A stretch of DNA of 13,482 bases, taken from contig CALIDR010000298.1 in NCBI GenBank assembly GCA_938022295.1, forward strand, positions 1 through 13,482, in the 5' to 3' direction. The translations under genes and the position numbers were made by a program. Of the stretch, positions 8,494 to 13,482 are shown one piece after another. Position 1 is the first letter of the stretch; the number at the start of each line of letters is the position of its first letter. The DNA is from an uncultured Burkholderiaceae bacterium. Lineage in GTDB: Bacteria > Pseudomonadota > Gammaproteobacteria > Burkholderiales > Burkholderiaceae_C. Under the pieces are notes generated by a model. That model was given only the letters and a program-made list of their open reading frames with translations, was not told where the DNA came from and ran no database searches.

Positions 8494-9348
8494 ATGGCCA
8501 ACGACTTCTTCTCGCTCGCGCTCGACGACGCCTCGGGCGTGGCCACCCTCGAGTTCAACCGCCCCGAGCGGCTGAACACCGTCGCGCCGGCGTTCTTCAC
8601 CGCGCTGCGCGACGACGTGCAGCGGCTGTCGGACGAGGGGCGCACGCGCGTGCTCGTGATCCGGTCGACCGGCAGGCACTTCTGCGCCGGCATGGCGCTG
8701 GAGGTCTTCGCGAGCGCGCTGCCGATGCTCGACACCGGCGACGCGCGCAAGCGCCTGGCGTTCCAGGATTCGCTGCGGCGGCTGATGGCGTGCTTCGACG
8801 TGCTCGACGACGCGCGCTTCCCGGTGATCTGCGCCGTGCAGGGCGGGTGCGTGGGCGCCGGGCTCGACCTCGCCGCCGCGTGCGACATCCGCGTGTGCAG
8901 CGCCGACGCGTTCTTCACCGTGCAGGAGATCCACATCGGCATGGCCGCCGACGTCGGCTCGCTGCAGCGGCTGCCCAAGATCGTGCCCGAGGGCGTCGCG
9001 CGCCAAATGGCCTACACCGGCGAGCGGCTGACGGCCGAGCGCGCGCTTGCCGTCGGCTTGGTGAACGCCGTGCTGCCCGACGCCGCGGCGCTGCACGATC
9101 ACGCGCAGCGGCTCGCGCTCGAGATCGCGGCCAAGAGCCCGCTCGCGATCGCCGGCAGCAAGAGGGCGCTGAACTACGCGCGCGACCACGCCACCGCCGA
9201 CGCGCTGGCGCAGATGACGCTGCTGCAAAGCGCGATCTTCGACCTCGGCGAGATGTCCACCGCGATCGCGGCGTGGAAGGACAAGCGCGCCGCCGCGTTC
9301 GGGCCGCTGGCCCCGGTGGCGCCGGTGGCCCCCGACGCCGCGCGCTGA
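8494..9348 (+). CDS. Crotonase-family protein, probable delta(3,5)-delta(2,4)-dienoyl-CoA isomerase (ECH1-like)
   Basis: A 284-residue crotonase-fold acyl-CoA enzyme. Generic annotation would be enoyl-CoA hydratase/isomerase. However, D125 (GLDL), E145 (QEIHIG) and D153 (AADVGS) are spaced 20 and 8 residues apart, exactly as the three acidic active-site residues of mammalian ECH1 (D176, E196, D204). The surrounding text, EIHIGMAADVGSLQRLPK, is also the ECH1 signature. That enzyme shifts 3,5-dienoyl-CoA to 2,4-dienoyl-CoA during beta-oxidation of unsaturated fatty acids with odd-numbered double bonds. The oxyanion-hole segments are FCAGMAL (63-69) and QGGCVGAG (116-123). The ATG at 8494 has GGAG 6 nt upstream; no earlier start is needed. 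The C-terminus ends in a Pro/Ala tail (271-284) partly built from a 9-bp tandem duplication. It is transcribed away from the lipase/M20 pair. Fold certain, isomerase assignment likely. Confidence 0.88.
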   Translation: MANDFFSLALDDASGVATLEFNRPERLNTVAPAFFTALRDDVQRLSDEGRTRVLVIRSTGRHFCAGMALEVFASALPMLDTGDARKRLAFQDSLRRLMACFDVLDDARFPVICAVQGGCVGAGLDLAAACDIRVCSADAFFTVQEIHIGMAADVGSLQRLPKIVPEGVARQMAYTGERLTAERALAVGLVNAVLPDAAALHDHAQRLALEIAAKSPLAIAGSKRALNYARDHATADALAQMTLLQSAIFDLGEMSTAIAAWKDKRAAAFGPLAPVAPVAPDAAR

Positions 9349-9360
9349 GCCGCACCGGGC

Positions 9361-9387
9361 GCCCCCTTTCGGGGGCCCCAACCGGGG
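9361..9387 (+). terminator. Overlapping GC-rich hairpins after the dienoyl-CoA isomerase gene
   Basis: Thirteen nt past the isomerase stop, GCCCCC (9361-9366) and GGGGGC (9371-9376) form a perfect 6-bp stem with a TTTC loop. An alternative stem, CCCC (9376-9379) with GGGG (9384-9387), overlaps it. No T-tract follows, so this is a weak intrinsic terminator at best, or a 3'-end stabilising stem. Confidence 0.4.
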
Positions 9388-9448
9388 CGATGGCGCGCCG
9401 CGGGGCCGCCGCCCATAGTGGCTGCCACACCGTCACCCGGGGGCAGCG

Positions 9449-9715
9449 ATGGACTGGCAGTGGTCGACCCGCATCACCTTGGTCCTGCTCGGCGCGATGG
9501 CGCTCGCGCTGTGTGCCGGCGTGCTCGCGCTCGACGCGCTGCTCGGCGAGCCGCAGTTCGTGCTGCGGGCGGTGGCGGCGCTGCTGTTCGCGGTCGCCGG
9601 CGTGACGCTGGCCGAGGCCGGCCGCCGCGCTCAGGTCTCCGACGACGGCGCCGCCGGTGGCGCCGACGGCTCGGCCAGCCGGCGCACCGCCTCGGCGAAG
9701 ACGGCGTCGTCGTAA
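9449..9715 (+). CDS. Possible small membrane protein (88 aa, two predicted helices)
   Basis: An 88-codon frame with an ATG preceded by a purine-rich GGGGGCAG stretch, 100 nt after the crotonase stop. It encodes two convincing hydrophobic segments: residues 8-32 (rich in Leu, Ala, Val after RITLVLLG) and 37-57 (FVLRAVAALLFAVAGVTLA). Only a few charged residues interrupt them, and a basic GRR follows at 58-60, giving a plausible hairpin with a cytoplasmic C-terminus. From about residue 61 the tail is low-complexity Ala/Ser/Gly and overlaps the 3' end of the convergent lipase gene by 85 nt, which lowers confidence. I do not recognise a family. In such GC-rich DNA a hydrophobic frame can arise by chance, but this stretch has no other gene to be a shadow of before position 9631. 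Confidence 0.5.
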   Translation: MDWQWSTRITLVLLGAMALALCAGVLALDALLGEPQFVLRAVAALLFAVAGVTLAEAGRRAQVSDDGAAGGADGSASRRTASAKTASS

Positions 9716-10569
9716 GCCATCGCGACGTGCCCGCAGGCGCGCCGGTGGCGGTTGTCGGCCCCCGGGCGCGTCGCGGTGCTGGCCGGAAACACGATGTTGT
9801 CGCAGTGGCCGTAGAAGCAGACGAACGGCGGCCGGCGCCCGGGCGGCGGCTCGCGCCGCTCGAGCTCGCGCAGCCACGCGCTGCCGAGCTGCATCTGGCG
9901 GCCGTTGGGGCTGAAGGCCAGCCGGCCGAGCCAGGTGCCGCCGTGCGGGGTGCCGATCGTGATCACGGCATGCACCGGGCACCGGCCGCCTGCCTGGGCG
10001 AGCCACTCGCGAACCGCGAGCCCGCCCATGCTGTGCGCGACGACGAGCGGCGCCACGCCGGTGGCCTGCGTGAGCCGCCGCACGCCGGCGTCGACGGTGG
10101 CCGCATAGTTCTCGATGCGGCCGAGCACCGGCTCGAGGTCGACCGCCACGCAAGGCACGCCGGCCGCGCGCAGGCGCCGCAGCCACGGGCTCCACAGCCC
10201 GCGGTTGCAGACGAAGCCATGCACCAGCAGCACCCCGCGCCGCCCGCGCGCGCCGGCCGGCAGGTGGTCGGGCTCGGCGCGCGAGCGGAACGGCTGCCGC
10301 CAGCCGAAGACGACGAGCGCGGCCCACGTCTCGCCGAGCCAGGCGCGCAAGAGGTCGGCCGCGCCCGCGCGCGGCGCCGGGTCGCCGCGGTTGACGGCGG
10401 CCACGAGCACGAACTCGGCGCCGAGCACCACGCCGTGACCGAACGCCGGCACGAGCAGCCCGAGCAGCGCCCAGCCCGGGCGGTCGTGCGCGAGTGCGAC
10501 GCCGACCCAGGCGAGCGCGACGGCGCCGAGCACGCCGACCAGCACCTGCTGCATGCGCGCGGCCGACAT
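9631..10569 (-). CDS. Membrane-anchored alpha/beta hydrolase (lipase-like)
   Basis: A 312-residue protein with two N-terminal hydrophobic segments (about 7-27 and 33-59), then a soluble alpha/beta-hydrolase domain. The hydrolase part shows the oxyanion segment LLVHGFVCNRGLW (114-126), nucleophile elbow VAHSMGG with S180, the TIGTPHGGTWLG segment (204-215) typical of triacylglycerol lipases and PGAP1-like esterases, candidate acid D257 in GHCDNIVFP, and H281 in ACGHVAM. The catalytic triad is therefore complete. It probably hydrolyses acyl esters at the inner membrane; which face carries the active site is not clear. The ATG at 10567-10569 is chosen. The frame continues upstream only to a TTG, and an alternative ATG exists at 10554. 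No clear ribosome binding site is visible. The C-terminal tail (about 301-312, Pro/Ala/Ser) overlaps the convergent small membrane ORF. Confidence 0.85.
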   Translation of the reverse strand: MSAARMQQVLVGVLGAVALAWVGVALAHDRPGWALLGLLVPAFGHGVVLGAEFVLVAAVNRGDPAPRAGAADLLRAWLGETWAALVVFGWRQPFRSRAEPDHLPAGARGRRGVLLVHGFVCNRGLWSPWLRRLRAAGVPCVAVDLEPVLGRIENYAATVDAGVRRLTQATGVAPLVVAHSMGGLAVREWLAQAGGRCPVHAVITIGTPHGGTWLGRLAFSPNGRQMQLGSAWLRELERREPPPGRRPPFVCFYGHCDNIVFPASTATRPGADNRHRRACGHVAMAYDDAVFAEAVRRLAEPSAPPAAPSSET

Positions 10570-10742
10570 CGCGTCAGGCCGTCGCGATCGGGGGCGCGGC
10601 ACGGCGCACGGCAAGCCGCCGCGATGCGGTCGCCTCGCCGACCAAGCCTTGCCCGCCCCGGATGTGCCGCTGCATCGGCAGCGAGTGTTGCATCATTGGC
10701 GCCGCCGCCGATGGGGGCGGCCCACCACTTCGAATCCGGCCG
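10570..10742. other. Divergent intergenic region with a perfect 6-bp inverted repeat
   Basis: The 173-nt spacer between the lipase and the divergent helical protein must hold promoters for both, but no good -35/-10 pair is seen on either strand. It contains a perfect inverted repeat, CGCTGC (10668-10673), loop ATCG, GCAGCG (10678-10683). Copies of TGCATC lie at 10671-10676 and 10689-10694. This could be an operator or a leader hairpin; the evidence is structural only. Confidence 0.3.
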
Positions 10743-11462
10743 ATGCATCCCACGGGCGACGCGATCCTCGCCGACCTGAAGCGGGTCGAGACCGAGCGCC
10801 GCGCGCGCGCCGCCGACCCGGCGCTCGACGCCGCCGTCGTCGCCCTGAAGGCGTACCAGCAGAAGCGCTTCGAGACGACCTACGCCGACCTGCTCGCCGA
10901 TCCGCGCTACCGGGCGGCGGCGCGCTTCTTCCTCGAGGAGCTGTACGGCCCGCACGACTTCACGCGCCGCGACGCCCAGTTCGCGCGCATCGTGCCGGGC
11001 CTGGTGCGGCTGTTCCCGCGCGAGGTGATCGACACGGTGGCGCACCTGGCCGCGCTGCACGCGCTGTCGGAAGAGCTCGACACCGAGATGGCGCGCCACC
11101 TCGGCGCGCGCGCGCTCGACCGCGCCGCCTACGTCCAGGCGTGGCAGCGCACCGGGCGGCCGCACGAGCGCCGGCGCCAGATCGAGCTGATGCACCGCGT
11201 CGGACTAGACCTCGACGTCTACACACGCAACCCGCTGCTGCGTCACAGTCTGCGCATGATGCGCGGCCCGGCACGGCTGGCGCGCCTGGAAGCGTTGCAG
11301 CAGTTCCTCGAGTCGGGTTTCGACACCTTCCGCGAGATGCGCGGCGCGCAGTCGTTCCTCGCGCTGATCGTGCGGCGCGAGACCGAACTCGCCGACCGCC
11401 TGTTCGCCGCCACTGATGCCACGGTGTCGGCGGCCGGCGACCCGCTCGGGCAACTACCGTAG
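10743..11462 (+). CDS. Conserved helical protein of unknown function (239 aa)
   Basis: A 239-residue soluble, strongly helical protein rich in Arg, Ala, Leu and Glu, with no signal peptide or membrane segment. Its most distinctive stretch is FFLEELYGPHDFTRRDAQF (62-80), followed by VPGLVRLFP (84-92). The ELYGP-DF--RD-QF pattern recalls a family of uncharacterised proteobacterial proteins that I cannot name with confidence. Later helices carry LAALHALSEELD (102-113) and an Arg-rich segment around 139-152. No catalytic motif is visible. The ATG at 10743 starts right at the conserved-looking part. The frame is open upstream, but that portion is Arg-rich shadow sequence. It lies 100 nt before fadD on the same strand, so cotranscription is possible but not shown. 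It is divergent from the membrane lipase gene. Function unknown. Confidence 0.8.
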   Translation: MHPTGDAILADLKRVETERRARAADPALDAAVVALKAYQQKRFETTYADLLADPRYRAAARFFLEELYGPHDFTRRDAQFARIVPGLVRLFPREVIDTVAHLAALHALSEELDTEMARHLGARALDRAAYVQAWQRTGRPHERRRQIELMHRVGLDLDVYTRNPLLRHSLRMMRGPARLARLEALQQFLESGFDTFREMRGAQSFLALIVRRETELADRLFAATDATVSAAGDPLGQLP

Positions 11463-11552
11463 CGCGCCACGCGCCGCAGCGGCGACGATCGCGCGCCGCG
11501 CGGCAGCCTCTCTCGCGACCCCCGCCCGCATCCCGTCTACGCCCCCGCCGCC

Positions 11553-11562
11553 TGGAGTGACC
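11553..11562 (+). promoter_or_regulatory. Ribosome binding site of fadD
   Basis: TGGAGTGA with GGAG at 11554-11557 lies 5 nt before the ATG at 11563. It decides the start of the acyl-CoA synthetase, whose frame is otherwise open back to 11416. Confidence 0.6.
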
Positions 11563-13293
11563 ATGGACACCCCCGTTGCCAGCCCCGCCCGCACGCCGAG
11601 CGCCGCCGCGCGCGACCGCCGCCCATGGCTGAAGCACTACCCACCGGGGGTCCCGGCGGAGGTGACGGTCGACCCGCGCACGACGCTGGTCGACGTGCTC
11701 GAGCTGGCGTTTCGCCAGTACGCGTCGCGCGACGCCTGCGCCTGCATGGACGTGCGGCTGCGCTACCGCACGATCGACGACCTGTCGCAGGCGCTGGGCG
11801 CGTACCTGCAGTCGCTCGGCCTCGAGCGCGGCGCGCGCGTCGCGCTGATGATGCCCAACCTGCCCCAGTACATGGTCGCGATCGCCGCCGTGCTGCGCGC
11901 CGGCTACACCGTCGTCAACGTCAACCCCCTCTACACGCCGCGCGAGCTCGAGCACCAGCTCAAGGACTCGGGCGCGCAGGCGATCGTCGTGCTCGAGAAC
12001 TTCGCCGCCACGCTGGAGGAGGCGATCGGGAACACGCCGGTGCGCCACGTCGTGCTCGCCGCGATGGGCGACCTGCTCGGCTTCTGGAAGGGCAACTTCG
12101 TCAACTTCGCGGTGCGCCACCTGAAGAAGATGGTGCCCGAGTTCCGCCTGCCGCTGGGCGAGGGGCGCACCGTCGTGCGGTTCAACATGGCGGTGGCGCT
12201 GGGCACGCGGATGACGCTCCGGCGCCCCGACCTGACCGGCGACGACGTCGCGTTCCTGCAGTACACCGGCGGCACGACGGGGGTGTCCAAGGGCGCGACG
12301 CTGACGCACCGCAACGTCGTGGCCAACATCCTGCAGACCGAGGCCTGGTTCAAGCCGGTGCTCGACACCGTCGGCCACAAGCAGCTGACGATCGTGTGCG
12401 CGCTGCCGCTGTACCACATCTTCGCGCTGACGATCTGCTACTTCATGGGCGCGCGCATGGGCTGCATGAACCTGCTGATCCCGAACCCGCGGGACATCCC
12501 CGGGCTCGTGAAGACGCTCGGCAAGTACAAGGTCAACATGTTCCCGGCCGTCAACACGCTGTTCAACGCGCTGGCCAACGACCCCGACTTCGCGCGCCTG
12601 GACTTCAGCGAGCTCGTCGTCTCCAACGGCGGCGGCATGGCGGTGCAGGCGGCCACCGCGGCCAAGTGGCTCAAGGTCACCGGCTGCCCGGTCGTCGAGG
12701 GCTGCGGCCTGTCGGAGACGTCGCCCGTGGCCACCAGCAACCGCCTCGACAAGCGCGAGTTCACCGGCACGATCGGGCTGCCGATCCCGTCCACCGACAT
12801 CGCGATCCGCGACGACGACGGCCGCGACGTGCCGTTCGGCACCCCGGGCGAGATCTGCATCAAGGGCCCGCAGGTGATGGCCGGCTACTGGAACCGGCCC
12901 GACGAGACGGCCAAGGTCATGACGCCCGACGGCTACTTCAAGAGCGGGGACGTCGGCGTGATGGACGAGCGCGGCTACATCCGCATCGTCGACCGGAAGA
13001 AGGACATGATCCTGGTGTCGGGCTTCAACGTCTACCCCAACGAGATCGAGCAGGTCGTGGCCCTGATGCCCGGCGTGCTCGAGTGCGCCGCGGTCGGCGT
13101 GCCCGACGAGAAGTCGGGCGAGGCGGTGAAGCTGTTCGTCGTCAAGCGCGACCCGACGCTGACCGAGGAGGACGTGGCCAAGTACTGCCGCGACAACTTC
13201 ACCGCCTACAAGCGGCCGAAGTACATCGAGTTCCGCGACGACCTGCCCAAGAGCAACGTCGGCAAGATCCTGCGCCGCGAGCTGCGGCACTGA
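11563..13293 (+). CDS. fadD: Long-chain fatty acid--CoA ligase (acyl-CoA synthetase)
   Basis: Adenylate-forming ligase that activates long-chain fatty acids to acyl-CoA using ATP, feeding beta-oxidation; usually associated with the inner face of the membrane. The 576-residue length fits the FadD family. Motifs in order are the P-loop YTGGTTGVSKGATLTH (234-249), the A5 region VEGCGLSETSPVA (378-390), the ATP-ribose ligand D463 in FKSGDVG, the hinge/FACS signature IVDRKKDMILVSGFNVYPNEIE (from 475), and catalytic K568 in NVGKIL. The A5 motif normally reads YGLSE/YGLTE, and here the aromatic residue is Cys381, which is unusual. The start is ATG 11563 with GGAG 5 nt upstream. The upstream open frame is GC-rich noncoding sequence. 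It may share a transcript with the helical protein 100 nt upstream. The gene is complete; a hairpin follows at 13318. The paralogue-level name fadD is by motif, not by search. Confidence 0.94.
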   Translation: MDTPVASPARTPSAAARDRRPWLKHYPPGVPAEVTVDPRTTLVDVLELAFRQYASRDACACMDVRLRYRTIDDLSQALGAYLQSLGLERGARVALMMPNLPQYMVAIAAVLRAGYTVVNVNPLYTPRELEHQLKDSGAQAIVVLENFAATLEEAIGNTPVRHVVLAAMGDLLGFWKGNFVNFAVRHLKKMVPEFRLPLGEGRTVVRFNMAVALGTRMTLRRPDLTGDDVAFLQYTGGTTGVSKGATLTHRNVVANILQTEAWFKPVLDTVGHKQLTIVCALPLYHIFALTICYFMGARMGCMNLLIPNPRDIPGLVKTLGKYKVNMFPAVNTLFNALANDPDFARLDFSELVVSNGGGMAVQAATAAKWLKVTGCPVVEGCGLSETSPVATSNRLDKREFTGTIGLPIPSTDIAIRDDDGRDVPFGTPGEICIKGPQVMAGYWNRPDETAKVMTPDGYFKSGDVGVMDERGYIRIVDRKKDMILVSGFNVYPNEIEQVVALMPGVLECAAVGVPDEKSGEAVKLFVVKRDPTLTEEDVAKYCRDNFTAYKRPKYIEFRDDLPKSNVGKILRRELRH

Positions 13294-13317
13294 TGCGCCT
13301 TTGTGTTCGCTTCGTGA

Positions 13318-13335
13318 AGGGCTGATTTCGGCCCT
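13318..13335 (+). terminator. Hairpin after fadD, possible terminator
   Basis: AGGGC (13318-13322) pairs with GCCCT (13331-13335). Inner U-G and G-C pairs extend the stem to 7 bp around an ATTT loop, 24 nt past the fadD stop. The following bases (CTGCCTACATT) are only mildly T-containing, so terminator strength is doubtful. Confidence 0.45.
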
Positions 13336-13338
13336 CTG

Positions 13339-13482
13339 CCTACATTGACCGTTCGCTTTGAGTGGCCTGCGTAGGTTGGCGCGGCAAAGCGCCGTGCGCG
13401 CGGGCGGCGGCGCTTCACCTCGGCGGCCAGCGCTGCGCGCTGGCTGCCCTGCGCTACTCGCGCCCGTGGCCCGGCGCCGAAC
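13339..13482. repeat. Palindrome-rich noncoding end region, possible interspersed repeat (cut by window edge)
   Basis: No convincing gene lies here. GGCGC (13378-13382) and GCGCC (13389-13393) form a perfect stem around GGCAAA. It is preceded by GCGTAGGTTGG, which resembles the 'GTAGGTTGG' lead of a common type of intergenic repeat (recalled, not searched). A 12-bp stem pairs 13422-13433 with 13437-13448 around the loop TGC, with a single G-T pair. That density of palindromes suggests a REP-like or other dispersed element. Its right boundary is outside the window. Confidence 0.35.

Noticed and set aside
9310..9327. 9-bp tandem duplication at the end of the crotonase gene as a regulatory repeat
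   Set aside because: Only two copies, in frame, encoding an APV-APV tail. It is better explained as a coding low-complexity tail.
10960..13290. 776-codon minus-strand open frame
   Set aside because: Antisense to fadD and the helical protein; repetitive Val/Asp/His/Arg composition typical of a shadow.
13345..13373. TTGACC as a -35 box
   Set aside because: No acceptable -10 hexamer lies 16-19 nt downstream.
13206..13418. 70-codon minus-strand ORF at the end of the window
   Set aside because: Overlaps the fadD 3' end, is Arg-rich, and has no hydrophobic or domain pattern.

Overview
The window is a very GC-rich stretch of a bacterial chromosome, with strongly G/C-biased third codon positions. 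Protein content (a leftward lptD-surA-rsmA operon, a divergent amgK-type sugar kinase, a FadD-type acyl-CoA ligase) points to a betaproteobacterium, most likely Burkholderiales of the Rubrivivax/Leptothrix/Methylibium kind. That placement is inferred from family resemblance, not from a search. The extreme GC content produces very long open frames on the wrong strand (up to 1345 codons), which I treat as shadows.

Left part (11-4545, minus strand): an outer-membrane biogenesis and ribosome-maturation operon. lptD (LPS translocon) comes first. surA (periplasmic chaperone, one of whose known clients is LptD) overlaps its end by 8 nt, and rsmA/ksgA (16S rRNA dimethyltransferase) follows after 16 nt. 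pdxA, which often sits between surA and rsmA, is not there. An AT-rich island at 4581-4597 lies between lptD and the divergent amgK (MurNAc/GlcNAc anomeric kinase, plus strand) and is the best promoter candidate in the window. murU, amgK's usual partner, is not next to it; a 75-residue conserved-looking small protein gene follows instead.

Middle (6107-9348): a minus-strand pair with a 4-nt ATGA overlap encodes a monoacylglycerol-lipase-like alpha/beta hydrolase followed by an M20 carnosinase-type metallopeptidase. Divergent from it, 54 nt away, is a crotonase-fold protein. Its three acidic residues match the delta3,5-delta2,4-dienoyl-CoA isomerase (ECH1) subgroup rather than an ordinary enoyl-CoA hydratase.

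Right part (9449-13293): a possible small two-helix membrane protein, a membrane-anchored lipase-like alpha/beta hydrolase on the minus strand, a helical protein of unknown function, and a complete long-chain acyl-CoA synthetase (fadD type). Two acyl-ester hydrolases, an unsaturated-fatty-acid auxiliary isomerase and an acyl-CoA ligase within about 6 kb suggest a loose lipid-use theme, but they lie on both strands and are not one operon. The last 189 bases hold no convincing gene, but contain three hairpins including a 12-bp stem, and may be the edge of an interspersed repeat.

I see no rRNA, tRNA, CRISPR array, transposase, phage gene or defence system. Most of the window is ordinary core chromosome. 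The points of interest are local: missing operon partners, a Tyr-to-Cys change in the adenylate-binding motif of the acyl-CoA synthetase, a reassigned crotonase, small proteins and unexplained palindromes.
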